Positions 30,647-41,059 of a DNA stretch of 64,000 nucleotides are shown here, one piece after another. Numbering within the stretch: the stretch's first letter is position 1; every line of letters begins with the position of its first letter. The stretch is taken from the NCBI GenBank assembly GCA_026122225.1, contig JANEZZ010001630.1:62001-126000 (forward strand), read 5' to 3'. The translations under genes and the position numbers were made by a program. A model generated the notes under the pieces. The model did no database searches. It was not told the origin of the DNA and saw only the letters and a program-made list of their open reading frames with translations. The DNA comes from Heloderma charlesbogerti. Lineage: Eukaryota; Chordata; Lepidosauria; Squamata; Helodermatidae.

Positions 30647-31127
30647 TAGGGATGTACAGATTTTGTTAAACCCATTCCGTGGCTTTTTCACAGCTTGTCA
30701 GGATCTTGCATTCCATCATTTGCTTATTGATAGTATCGGTTTTTTTGTAGGAGCACTTCATTCTACTTCCACTAATTTTCATGTGCACTATTTGTGCAAA
30801 CATCCTCAAAAATGAAAAAAGAAAGAAAGAAAGAAAGAAAGAGGCGTGAATCTCTCCAAAATCCGCATTTGAATGTTTTAGTCTATGGGGGCAAATGATC
30901 AGTGTTTCGGTCAGTGGTTTTTTGTTTTCGTATTTTTCATATTTTTGTATGATTACATTTGTATACAATTCCAGAAAATATTAAAAGAAGAAGAAGGAGA
31001 AGAAGATTCTCAAGTCTGCGGAATCTGCACAACTCAGAAAAAACCTGGCCCACTGTAGCATCCACTGGTCGGATTCATAGAAATCTGAACCCATTTGAAT
31101 CTGTTGCAGATTTCTCCAATATCCCTA
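30647..31127 (+). mobile_element. Family X hAT element, 481 bp
   Basis: TAGGGATGTACAGATTTTGTTAAACCC at left, CTCCAATATCCCTA at right; flanks GTTTTAGC (30639-30646) and ATTTTAGC (31128-31135) match 7 of 8. It contains GAAAGAAAGAAAG and AAGAAGAAGGAGAAG purine runs. This is the longest X without nested DNA. Confidence 0.87.
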
Positions 31128-31249
31128 ATTTTAGCTTCAGGAACTCTGGCCTTGAAGACTCCTTCCAGGTCTAGATTTAGGAACAGTTCCCCACACATCC
31201 TAATTGGCCCTGATTGATAGCTCCATCCTCAAGGAAGTGGTGACAGTAC

Positions 31250-31469
31250 GGGCAATCTACGTTACAACTTTAAACTGGTTTCAAACTGATTTATTTAAAG
31301 GGATCCTGCAGTTTCATGAGGGTACTGAGAATTCTTTGCTAGAGACCCCTGTCCCCTGCCCAAGCGGCCCCTCTTCCTAGAGCTACAATTCCCAGAATTC
31401 CTGCATTTGGTAGCCGTAATTGCTAAAAACAGGTTTGAAACCAGTTTAAAGTTGTAATGTAGATTGCCC
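31250..31469. mobile_element. 220-bp MITE with 37-bp TIRs
   Basis: GGGCAATCTACGTTACAACTTTAAACTGGTTTCAAAC at the left is matched, inverted, by GTTTGAAACCAGTTTAAAGTTGTAATGTAGATTGCCC at the right with one mismatch. The interior carries AGAATTCTTTGCTAGAG...CTCTTCCTAGAGCTACAATTCCCAGAATTCC, another inverted pair. TSD not resolved. Confidence 0.75.
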
Positions 31470-31499
31470 CTCCATTCAAAATGCACACATGGGGAAGGA

Positions 31500-31575
31500 A
31501 GAACTATTGCCGCTCACTGCTGGAGCACATGGGCTTTCCTGCAGGAGGTCCCAGGTCCCATCCCTGGCAAGTAAT
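31500..31575 (+). mobile_element. SINE A head fragment
   Basis: GCTCACTGCTGGAGCACATGGGCTTTCCTGCAGGAGGTCCCAGGTCCCATCCCTGGCAAG resembles a degraded SINE A head. Confidence 0.45.
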
Positions 31576-32067
31576 TAAAGGTAATGTGTATACCATCCTT
31601 CAATAAAATTCACAGGGTGGTTTGTTATAAAGAAGTCAGTAAAATACATTACAATTCAGCTATAAAAAAAGTCCCCTCCACACAGTGTTCCTCGTAATTG
31701 TGGAAGCTGTTCATCCTGACCGTTCCAATCTCTTTTTTTATTGCACATGTCTTTCCCTTCCTTGTCAAAGAGATGAGTGTGGAGAAGACGTCATGCTTGA
31801 TACACCATCTGTTCTTTCCCCCCATTATCAGCTGTTTCTAAACTCCAACACACCTTAGCTACAGTAGAAGCTCCAGCTAAGTATGTTTGGTGTAATCTAA
31901 CAACTCCCTCACCATCTCCCTCTCGCCGCCTTCATCATAGTTCAGTGATGAATTATTCCCCCATTATTCCTCACTGCTAGATGTCTCATGTCTCAGTGGC
32001 TCTCCCTGGCTGGCAGGTGCCTGGGGTTGCAGGCCTGTTTATTCCAGGCTTCTAACCAGCTTGGCCA
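31576..32067. other. Mostly unique DNA
   Basis: 31675-31990 is AT-balanced, apparently single-copy and could be conserved non-coding DNA. No gene recognised. Confidence 0.3.
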
Positions 32068-32338
32068 GGGATGGGTGAGAAATTCATTTGGGCAGTTCTT
32101 TGCTAAGAACCTGCCCAAAGTTGCAAAATTAATTCCTTCATCAACAGGATGGAAAAAATGTGAGATTAAAGACATTGAAATGTGGGGAAAAGCAAAACTA
32201 ACAAATCCCTCCATCTAGGCTTTGAGCGCTGAGCACTTTGAAGTTTTGGTTTAAATCCCTGTGGTCTCGACCATGTTTGTGGTGCTGAATTAGGGTTATA
32301 ACTACGGATGCAGAGATTTTTGTTAAATCCATTCCATC

Positions 32339-33187
32339 TAGGGATGGCGGAGAATTCTGCCACGGATTCCAGTGAGGCTGAATGCACTGGCATTTGGCCC
32401 CCCGGAATCCGTGGCGGAACGGCCTCCTGCCCCCCCCGCCCCGCGGAACCCCCCGGGATGGTACTTACCTGGGGTGGATGCAGTGGCTTCGGCGGCGGTG
32501 TGGCGGCAGTGGCGCGGCAGCGGCGGTGGCACAGCAGCAGCGGTGGCGCGGCAGCGGTGGCAGAAGATGTGGCGGGGGCGGCGGAAGGTGTGGCGGAGGC
32601 AGTTGCAGTGGCGGGTGCAGGTGCGGGGGTGGTGGCGGTGGCGGGTGTGGCGGCGGCAAGTGCGGCGGCAGTGGGTGCAGGGGCGGTGGGGGCGGCGGGG
32701 GCGGCAGTTGCGGTGGCGGGGGCGGCTGGTCTCCTGGCCGGCCGCGGCTGGGCGCAGCGTACGCAAATGGCGGCGGCTACGGCAGCTGCCATTTGCGTTC
32801 GCTATTTTTAGCCGTTCTAGCCTACGTAAATATTTACATAGGCTAGAACAGTGAAAAATAGTGAACGCAAATGGAGGCCGCTGTAGCTGCCGCCATTTGC
32901 GTACGCATTTTTTTTTTTACTTTGCCGTGATAGGCTACGTAAATATTTATGTAGCCTATCACGGTTAAGTTCAGGGACGCAAACGGCAGCGGCTACAGCC
33001 ACCGCCATTTGCGTCCCTGCTGTCCAGCGGCTGGATGTCTGGCTGCTGGCGGAGCTGGCCGGCGGCTCTGCAGAATCCCCATGGAGTGGAGCTGGCCAGG
33101 CAGGATTCCGGGGGGAGGGACGGAGCGCCTCCCCCCCCAACCGCGAAGCAGATCTGCGAAATGGTAAGTGACTTTCATACATCCCTA
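32339..33187 (-). mobile_element. P3: palindrome-array hAT-like element, innermost layer
   Basis: TAGGGATGGCGGAG at left, CTTTCATACATCCCTA at right. TSDs ATTCCATC (32331-32338) and ATCCCATC (33188-33195) match 7 of 8. A B-A-B-A-B array lies at about 32757-33020: B at 32757-32800, 32860-32907, 32975-33020; A at 32808-32850, 32922-32966. Donor-like ACTTACCT at 32463 (minus) and TGGTAAGT at 33162 (plus). The left arm is expanded by a GGC-rich imperfect minisatellite. Long Ala/Gly/Pro/Arg-rich frames over it are low-complexity artefacts. Confidence 0.88.
32478..32745. repeat. GGCGGT/GGC-rich imperfect minisatellite within P3
   Basis: GTGGCGG, GGCGGCAG and GGTGCGGG units repeat irregularly for ~270 bp with strong G/C strand asymmetry (G-rich plus strand). 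The matching part of P2, P4 and P6 is much shorter, so this is a copy-specific expansion. G-quadruplex potential is likely. Confidence 0.85.
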
Positions 33188-33598
33188 ATCCCATCTGTGT
33201 TTTGTGGGTTGTCGGGTGTCTTTCATTCCATCATCTGCTCATTGATAGAATCTGAACTTTTCTATGAGATTTTCAGATATTTGCAAATGTGCATTTGCAC
33301 AAGTGTGCATTTGCAAATGAACAAAATTGTGGACCCCCCACAAGTTGTTGTTGTTGTTTTAAAAAAGCTCTACAAATCTATGGAATCCATGCAACTCAGA
33401 AAACACCACTCGGGGTCTGCAGATCGGATTCATATAAATTCAAACTCATTTGAATCTGTTGCGGATTTCTCTGCCCCCCTTAGGTACCACCTCTTCATTT
33501 CATTTTTGGTGAGAATGTACCCACATTCACAAAGTTCTTCACATTCAGGAAAGAAACAACTCGAGACAAAGTGAAACTGAATGATTCAGCCATTCCTA

Positions 33599-33898
33599 AT
33601 GCTCTCTCTCTCTCCCTATGAGAGGAGAGCAACTGTTGATTTCCAGAGGGGAGAGTCAACGAATAAGGCAGAACTCAGCCTTGCAGATAAGTTGACAAAA
33701 GTTATTAGCCCATGGATAGTGATGACAATAACATCTGCATCAGTCACATGGATGATCCCAGCCAAACAGGGATCATACAGTGATTGGGGTGATATGACAT
33801 GATATGTACTCAATCAGTTTTGGCTATCCAAAGGAAAATTAAGTAAACTCGGGGACCACTCTGAGTAGGCAAATCCTTCTGATCTTTTTCAAAGCACT
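33599..33898. other. Unassigned interval
   Basis: It begins with a CT run. No gene or repeat is recognised. Confidence 0.3.
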
Positions 33899-33906
33899 GT
33901 TTGAAA

Positions 33907-34623
33907 TAGGGATGTCAGAGAATTCCGCCACGGATCTCGGTGAGGCCGAATGCCAGTGCATTCGGGCCCCCAAACTCTGTGGCGGAATGGCCTGCCACTC
34001 CCCCGCCCCTGCGGATCCCCCCCGGGATGAGACTTACCTGGGGCGGATGTTCTGGACGGCGGCAGCTCCAGCGGCGGCTTTGGTGGAGGTGGCTGCCGCC
34101 GCCGCCGCCACCATTTGCGGTCTGTTTTTTCCCCCCCCATTCGTGATAGGCTACGTAAAGACTTAATGTAGCCTATCACGTCTGGCTTAAAAAAAAAACA
34201 ACGCGTACACAAATGGCGGCGGCCATAGTTCCTTATTTTTGGCCATTTTAGTCTACGTAAATATTTACGTAGACTAAGATGGCAAAAATAAGGGGAATGC
34301 AAATAGTGTAGCGGATGCCGCCGTAGCCGCCGCCATTTGCATACGCTTTTTTTTAAAAAGCCAGACGTGATAGGCTATGTAAGTCTTTACGTAGCCTATC
34401 ACGGCTGACTACAGGAATGCAAACGGCAGTGGCTATGGCCGCCACCATTTGCATCCCTGCTAGCCAGTGGCCGGATGTCTGGCTGCTGGCGGAGCCGGCC
34501 AGCAGGTCTGCAGAATCCCCGCGGAGCGCAGCCGGCCGGCAAGGATTCCGGGGGGAGGGATGGAGCGCCTCCCCCCCAGCGGAACCCGGCGGAGCCAGGT
34601 AAGGGGGGTTTCATACATCCCTA
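33907..34623 (-). mobile_element. P4: complete palindrome-array hAT-like element, 717 bp
   Basis: TAGGGATGTCAGAG and CATACATCCCTA with perfect 8-bp TSD GTTTGAAA (33899-33906, 34624-34631). Terminal palindrome 33925-33990; A-type near 34141-34181, 34237-34283, 34364-34405; B-type near 34201-34228 (half), 34293-34347, 34412-34458. Outward donors: ACTTACCT 34032-34039 (minus) and AGGTAAGG 34597-34604 (plus). Orientation opposite to P2. Confidence 0.92.
34032..34039 (-). promoter_or_regulatory. Outward-facing 5' splice-site consensus, P4
   Basis: ACTTACCT, minus-strand AGGTAAGT, lies at the same place relative to the terminal palindrome as 7083-7090 in P2. Confidence 0.5.
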
Positions 34624-34631
34624 GTTTGAAA

Positions 34632-35460
34632 CAGATGCTGAATTTTCAGGGATTTTTTTTTTAAATTCCGCTGAAAATACAGTATATGCAAGAAGCATTC
34701 CCTCTCTTAGCTGAGCTCTAATTTCAACATTATTAGGAAACACACAGGGAGCTGAATCTCCTGACATAAGAAATGTGCTGATGTGGGGATATTTGGTTAC
34801 GGACACTTTCCTCATTCTGAAGGAGAATCGAACAACATCCGATATGGCACACTTGAACCAGTTCTCTGTTTCTGGGGCTTCCATTGCTGCTCCCTACACA
34901 GATAGTGTTCTCACAAATCCTGAGGACTAGGGAATTTTTTTTTAAATGAAAGCTTAGAGTGCTCACCTCTCCTTCCATGGCAAAATAGGAACACTCTTGA
35001 TCCACTAAACAGAAAATTAGATATTGTGTATTGTATTCCCTCATGAGTCTCAAAAGGAAAACCTTCAGCACTGTGCCAGGAGATGATCAAAATTCAGTTC
35101 ACACATGATGTGGTCCTGGGCCGTTGTGTCCTGGACGGTATCAAACCACATTTATGCCAACAAACATTTTCTCTAGCACTCCTGGGCCTTCTTTCCCAAG
35201 CCTGTCTGGCAGCAATGTTTTTAACACCTTCATATATTTTTGTTAACGTGAATTACGTGTTTGTCTTTTACAGCTCCAGACACCATGAAATCGTTTACTT
35301 CCATCTTTTTTTTTAAAACAACAACAACCCCCCAAACACTTTTAACAAATCCAGCTGCAAGAGAGCTGCCTAAAAACAAATGCTCAATAGTTTTCTGTTC
35401 AGCACCAGTCTTAGATAGGTTTTTTGAGGTGGTGGTAGTGGAATAGGAATGAAAATGGAA
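34632..35460. other. Mostly unique DNA
   Basis: No gene or confident repeat. 35220-35300 is T/A-rich; ORFs here are short and without domains. Confidence 0.3.
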
Positions 35461-35468
35461 AGGGCACC

Positions 35469-35496
35469 TTACACACACACACACACACACACACTT
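35469..35496. repeat. (AC)n microsatellite
   Basis: About 13 AC dinucleotides. Confidence 0.97.
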
Positions 35497-36999
35497 TGTG
35501 TGGGGCACAATCCACAGGGACGTTGTCCTGCACAGTAGTGTGGTTGTGCAGCTCCCATTTGATCCAGGAAAGTTTGTGCAAGAAACTCCCCCCATTGATA
35601 TACCCTGCCAGTCTAATCTGCCCATATCTCACTTTTCTGCCAAGTACCGTGACCAAAACCCACCGCTGGTAGCCTCAACTTGGCTCATAGGAATGTTCTA
35701 CCTCTGATACTTCCAAATCAAGAGACCACATTCTTAACTTTACAAATTTAATTAAAGGTGGGTATTAAATAATTAAGCCCATCAACATCTCAGTATTTAG
35801 GAGGGGTGTTTTCTTTTGGCTTTAACAACATCACACACATGGAAGTAAATATTAGGGCTGAAACCCAATTAAAGAAATGGTAGCCTACGACCATGCACAC
35901 ATTTATGTTCAATGGGTGTAAGTCCCATTGAGCATAGTGGAGCATGCTACTGCGTTAGCATGCGCTGGAGAGTGCACTGCATGTCAATGAATGGATTAAA
36001 TTCCTCCAGATGATTACAATCAGATTAAATGTGCATATAGGGGGAAAAAAAACATGATTGCTGAAGAAAGGTGTGTTTCCCGTTAGAGGTGGGGCTTCCT
36101 CTTATATAAGAGGGAAAGGGGAGGGTTGCCTCTTATGATGGGGCTTGCGAGCTGCAGGTTTTATAAGTACTGGAATTAAAATTAACAGCCATATTTAAAA
36201 TTCTACTGCCAGATTGATCTGGGGGGATCTTTCTGGTCAGTTAAACCTTTTTCAAGAGATAATCCGATGAGCGAAACCTGCAAGAAAATGTTGCAGCATG
36301 GCATGAGTTCCAGGGTTCCAGCCAGTTGTGCTTCTTCCAGGTTACTCCATTGTCTTCCTTCTTCCCTTCTTCCAGTTTTCCTTGACTCCAATTCAGTCAG
36401 TGTTTTGCGGCCAATGAGCATGCCTACACTTTGCTGGACTGTTTTGGTTTCTCCCCCCTAGAGTTTTATTTCCGGAGGTTTTAAAATGTACTGCTACAAA
36501 CCTTGGAGTTCCCCCAAGCCTATGGATACCCCCTCTTGTGTGGGGGTGCTGCTGTTTTGGTTACATAAGGATCCACCATGTGAGAATGAGTTTGCTATTA
36601 CCATACATCAGGACTGCACTAGCTTTGGGCCATTTGTGGCCCTTTGCTGCTCCAGATGTGGCCTCCAAAGCCAATGGCACCAGACACACTTTCCTTCTGC
36701 AGCCCAGCTGATGTGACCCCTAGATTCTTTTCCAGGTCCTATTTGCGATCAGGGCAGGGAAAAGCTCTTATCTCTGATCAGCTGCTGATTGGAGATAAGA
36801 GAGCTTCCCTGCTGGAGACATGGGGCCAGGTCTGGGAAAGAGGCTGCTGAGTGATTCAGTCCTTCTCACTTCTGAGGCTTGTCTTGCTTACTACTGAGTA
36901 GACATGCCGCTCATGGTCATGTCCTCCACACTGTTGTCATTCACGCACCAGTTAAATATATATTTATATGTACAAGCTTGTGGGGAGGGGGCTAGGCAA
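35497..36999. other. Mostly unassigned, with a small palindromic element at about 35870-35990
   Basis: GGGCTGAAACCCAATT and TTCAATGGGTGTAAGTCCCATTGAGC at 35853-35935 resemble the 13363-13450 family. TTACTACTGAGTAGACATGC at 36888-36908 and TTACTTCTGAGTAGGCATGC at 37188-37207 are further traces. No gene recognised. Confidence 0.35.
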
Positions 37000-37180
37000 A
37001 TGTTTTAGCTGTTCTCTGGTGTAGTAATGATGGTTTTATTGCATGTTATTGTATATTTGTAATGTTAGATATATGATTTTAACAGTTTTTCTGTGTCATT
37101 TTGTTTTCTAAGGGTTGTTAGCTGCCCTGGGTTAGCTACCCTGGGGAAAGACGGTATATAAATAAAATAAAAAATAAATA
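37000..37180 (+). mobile_element. L2-like LINE 3' UTR
   Basis: A T-rich stretch with GGGTTGTTAGCTGCCCTGGG and GGAAAGACGGTATATAAATAAAATAAAAAATAAATAA fits the 3' end of the L2-like family. It appears inserted between the two ACTGAGTAG traces. Confidence 0.55.
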
Positions 37181-37207
37181 ACTGTTTACTTCTGAGTAGG
37201 CATGCTG

Positions 37208-38498
37208 AGGCTTGATATTTGGGATCCTATTTGGAAGTGCTGCTGAGTGATTCAGTCCTGCGTACCTGTGAGTAGAAAAGAGCTCCCCACCCTCAAGCGG
37301 TGGCAGAGAAATGACACGCCCTGCCAGTAGCAGTGTCTATATGTATGTGTGTTTGTGTGTTTGTGTTCAGACACTGGATGAGGCCCTTGAGGGTGAAAAT
37401 ATTTTGCACCCCTGCTATACAGAATTAATTTCTGGGAAAACCTATCCTACTGCATGGGGGTTGGGAACATTGGGCCCATGCCAGCAGCGCAGAAGGGAGA
37501 GTGGCGTCCCTTTTCGGGTTTTTCCCCCCTTTAACCCTCTGACTGGTTGCAATGAGAAGGAAATTATGTACCCCAACTAGCAAACATTTTCCTGAATGTC
37601 ATTCTTGGGGACTGGGAGGCCTTTGAATCCTGCAGACCTAAAGGCTCCCCTGACCTGCCCGTGACATGCCTCCCTTGAACTCTCCCTCTCTTCGCTTCCG
37701 CTGATGTTGGAGAGGCAAGGGCCATGGAGGGTTCCATGGGAGCTTGGAGGGGGCTTCCAAGGTCAGATCTCCCCTTCCAAAGGTGGACCTCTCCCTCTGC
37801 CCTTGGAGGGTGAGATATGAACTAACCCAAGGCCCCAGGGATGCCTTCCCAGGGACCATAGGACTGCAGCCAAAGTCCAAAGGGCTCTGAAGCAGGTCCT
37901 CCATCGGAACGCAATCAACACTGAAGAGGGGCCTATGCTGGAAAATCCGTCCCTCTATTAAAAGTTCCATCTTGCTTTCTCACACTGGTTGCTTAGCAAC
38001 CTGTCACTTAAAAAAAAAAATTTGGAATAGAATCGGCTGTTCTCAGGAGAAATCCTTACATAGTTCACTCAAAGAGTTTCATGTGAGTTAAGCCACCCAG
38101 TTCAATAAACAACAAATTTCCTCTCCCTCTCTTGTCGCACAGCAACCTTTGTGATAAATTAATACGCCAATGGTTTCTTGCAGTGATGAGTTCCTAGTAA
38201 TTACAGGCAGGAAGATTCGGAGTCCGAGTTGCAAGGGTAAAAAATCTAGTAAATAAGTCCTCAAGAGACTACAACAAGGGCTGCTGCTAGTAGTAAATGC
38301 ATATATGATGCTTTAGAATGTTCAAAGCATCCTTATTACTATTTATTTATAATAATATAGCACCATCCTTGTGTCTGGCACTTTACAAGTGCAAGAGGAC
38401 AGGTCCCTGCCTAACTGGGTATAGGACATCATGGGTTCAGGGGACAAGAGTGTCACTGCTACTCCCATAATAGCTTCGGCTATTATAAATGTAATAAA
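37208..38498. other. Mostly unassigned DNA
   Basis: 37660-37960 is CT/GA-rich with GGGACCATAGGACTGCAGCC, similar in style to 23440-23490. 38000-38330 is AT-balanced and apparently single-copy (CTAGTAATTACAGGC). No gene recognised. Confidence 0.3.
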
Positions 38499-39095
38499 TA
38501 GGGATGGCGGAGAATTTCTCCCTGAATCTTCGGGAGGCTGAGCGCCGAGGCATTCGGCCCCCCGAAAGTGTTGGGGAAATTCTCCGCTGGCCCTCCGCCC
38601 CCCCCCCGGGATGGGACTTACCTTCAGCGAATGTCCCTCTCGGCGGCGGGTCCTGGCAGCGGTTTGGCCAGGGCGGGGGCGGCGGCCGGTCTCCCGACCG
38701 GCTGCCGCCACCGCCATTACAAAATAAAAAAGTAAGTAAAAAAACCCCCACACACCCGTGATAGGCTACGTGACGATTTACGTAGCCTATCACGGCTAGA
38801 TTTCCAAAGTCAGCCGTGATAGGCTACGTAAATCGTCACGTAGCCTATCACGGGTGACTTTGGCGAAAAAAAATGCGCGTAAGCAAATGGCGGCGGCCCA
38901 TGGGCGCCGCCATTTGCGTTCCTTATTTTGGCATTCCTTATTTTGGCAAGCTCACAATCTTGCGTTCCTTATTTAATTATTGCGTTCCTTATTTTGGCAA
39001 GCTCACAATCTGATATGGACTCGAATCATAAAGAGTTTCGAGACTGAATTCGGGAAGTTTGGCCAGTTTGAATTTTGCTGATTCAAACATCCCTA
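38499..39095 (-). mobile_element. P5: chimeric element, P-type left end with Y-type right end
   Basis: The left end TAGGGATGGCGGAGAATTTC, terminal palindrome and donor ACTTACCT (38616-38623) are P-type. Two A palindromes (38757-38796, 38815-38853) and one B (38879-38922) follow. From about 39001 the sequence is Y: GCTCACAATCTGATATGGACTCGAATCAT...TTTTGCTGATTCAAACATCCCTA. Flanking octamers GTAATAAA and GTGCTGCT do not match, as expected if two elements were joined by deletion or recombination. Confidence 0.8.
38757..38853. repeat. Palindrome of palindromes
   Basis: Two ~40-bp A-type palindromes, one with GTGACGATTTAC and the other with GTAAATCGTCAC in the centre, are exact reverse complements of each other over the arms and flank an 18-bp spacer. 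Each folds on itself and also pairs with the other. Confidence 0.9.
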
Positions 39096-39159
39096 GTGCT
39101 GCTAACTGTGGATAGGCAGCAACTTCAAGGCCCCTGCTCTTTTCCCTCTGTATGCGTCT

Positions 39160-39440
39160 TTAACTTTAATTCAGGCCTGGACTGGACAGACGATCAAATA
39201 GACGATGTCTTCAAATAGAGACTGTCCTCTGCCAGCTCTCCAAAACAGAGGACTGCCCTCTGAAAAGTAGGATACAAGGCCACCCGAGCAGCTACAAGGA
39301 CCATCCTGGTCACCTCACCTCTGATTGCAGCTACTTGCAGCCTTTCACTAGCCCTTGAGATGTGGCTGGACACCATCAAGTACTCTAAGAACCCTTTCTG
39401 CTGTGCAGATTCACCCATCCATGATGTCAGCATCTGAATT
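39160..39440 (-). repeat. Dispersed repeat with internal GTCCTCT units
   Basis: GACGATGTCTTCAAATAGAGACTGTCCTCTGCCAGCTCTCCAAAACAGAGGACTGCCCTCTGAAAAGTAGGA is the inverted counterpart of 42311-42420. Class unknown. Confidence 0.55.
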
Positions 39441-40078
39441 CTGCAGGGAAATGGGGAGAGAAACCATCCAGGATGGTGAATTCATAAATGGTTTCCAACT
39501 AGGGGAACTCAGCCAAATTCAAGTGTTATGGTTGCTATTCCTATCCGAAACTTTAATTAGAACCACCACCTATTCACACTTTGCATCAGAGCTTTTAAAG
39601 AGAATTTACTCTGCATCCCCCTTCCATGCAAATAGGTTAAATACTCTTCAGAAAGGAAATAAATAGGAATGGGGAAAAAACAATCCCCAGATTAAAAAGT
39701 TGTTCTATAGGGAAATTGTCAAGTTGACACAGACTGGAAGGGGGAGAAACTCATCTATGCTACAAGCAATACTCAAGATAGTATTTGGGAATGTCCATTC
39801 TGCTGTTACCAAAGATGAAGAGTTTTAATAAGAGCTTCATTTGAACTCTTTTGCTTGCCTGTGAAGAGGAGGCAGCCAAGCTAAGAGTCCCATTTCATGT
39901 CATCTGTTGGTTCTACAACAGAAGCAGTTGTGAGGAAACAAATTTGGCATGATGGCCTCAGCAGGAAGACTGGGGCAAGAGGGGGCATGGGGCAGTCTTT
40001 CAAGGCTCCCCATTTCCCCATGCAGAAAGGTGTTTGGGTCTAACTTAGGTCACACAGACAGTGCATGAGGTGGTCCAG
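39441..40078. other. Unassigned interval
   Basis: No gene or family recognised. Confidence 0.3.
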
Positions 40079-40870
40079 GGCTGGCATCAAGGGTAGGCAT
40101 GGTCAGGCACCTGCCAAGGGCCCACACCTCAGCAGGGCCCACTAGGGATGTTAGAGAAATCCGCCGTGGATTCAAATGAGGCTGGATTCTTTGGAATCTA
40201 GCCTCCGGAATCCACGGCGGGACGGCCCCACTTACCTCTGCTCCAGGACAATTCCGTGTGGAACGGCTCTCGGCTGCTTGCTTAACTGGAGCCGTTCGCC
40301 TCCGCGCCGACTGTGTCCATAGACTTATACGCAAGATTCACAGGTCTATTTTGCGTATAAGTCTATGGGCACATCCTGCCGATCGCCATTTTTTTAAGCA
40401 ACATGGCCATCGGTATGGAGGCAAATGGGTCAGATAAGCGGTCCTCAAGCCCGGTGGCTCTGTGGAATCCTCGCAGAGCAAAGCTGCTCCAGAGGATTCG
40501 GGGGGGGGGGAGGAAAAGATTGCCTCCCCTCCTGGGTGGATTCCTCACCGGAACGGACAGTGGGGAATCTGTACATCCCTGGGGCCCACTGACAAGAGCC
40601 TCCTGGATTTGCTCCTCCTCTTCACCATGGTAACCTGCTTGCTCACCCACCTCTCATTTTGGCCCAGACAACAACGGCAGTGAGGAGGAGGAGGAGCTGC
40701 TTGGTCACTGGCTCTCTACCTGTCAAGCAAGCAAGTGGTAGCATTGATGAGGAAGAGGATGAGGAGGAAGGGCTGCTGGTGATAATGGCAGTGAGAAGGC
40801 AGGCTCACTGAGGGAGGGGCTCTTTGAGAGTGTCTTGCTCAAGAGCCCTCAAAAACTAGAGCTGGTTTTG
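40079..40870 (-). repeat. Dispersed repeat R, copy 4, split by P7
   Basis: GGGCTGGCATCAAGGGTAGGCATGGTCAGGCACCTGCCAAGGGCCCACACC...GGGCCCAC resumes at 40582 with GGGCCCACTGACAAGAGCCTCCTGG and continues to CTCACTGAGGGAGGGGC..GAGCCCTCAAAAAC. P7 interrupts at 40143-40581. Confidence 0.65.
40143..40581. mobile_element. P7: hAT-like element with a different palindrome, 439 bp
   Basis: TAGGGATGTTAGAG and TGTACATCCCTG with perfect 8-bp TSD GGGCCCAC (40135-40142, 40582-40589). The terminal palindrome GAAATCCGCCGTGGATTC...GGAATCCACGGCGG and donor ACTTACCT (40230-40237) are P-like. The central palindrome is CATAGACTTATACGCAA...TTGCGTATAAGTCTATG (40318-40368), unlike the ACGTAAAT type. Confidence 0.88.
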
Positions 40871-41059
40871 AGGGCTGCATCACTTCAGCCTGCCAGGTGG
40901 GGACTCATGTGACGGAACTGTCCTTCATATAAACAAAAATGCCAACAACTGTATCAGAGGGGCTCTCCTTTTCACCTCCAAAGCCCAAACCAACAGCCCA
41001 TCATCACAGGCCTAGTTCAAATCAGATTGCAGATGGGTTTGGCAGGGCCATTTGTAAGA

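Larger units (their letters stand above)
32303..33482 (+). mobile_element. Family X element, middle layer of the nest
   Basis: The left part TACGGATGCAGAGATTTTTGTTAAATCCATTCCATC stops at 32338 and resumes at 33188 with ATCCCATCTGTGTTTTGTGGGTTGTCGGGTGTC, continuing to GTTGCGGATTTCTCTGCCCCCCTTA. Excising P3 with one TSD copy restores the X order seen at 30647-31127. Flanks GTTATAAC and GGTACCAC agree at 5 of 8. Confidence 0.75.
32068..33598 (-). mobile_element. Family Z element Z4, outer shell of a three-level nest
   Basis: CAGGGATGGGTGAGAAATTC at the left and AGCCATTCCTA at the right are Z termini in reverse. The left part reads, reversed, as the Z subterminal repeat (32140-32215) and internal block (32216-32302). 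The right part (33483-33598) resumes with ACCACCTCTTCATTTC and contains the other subterminal repeat. An X element (32303-33482) lies between, itself hosting P3. Confidence 0.62.

Noticed and set aside
32166..32811. Very long open frames rich in Ala, Gly, Pro and Arg on both strands
   Set aside because: They overlap a G-rich minisatellite inside P3, are open in nearly all frames, have no domain, and are absent from other P copies.
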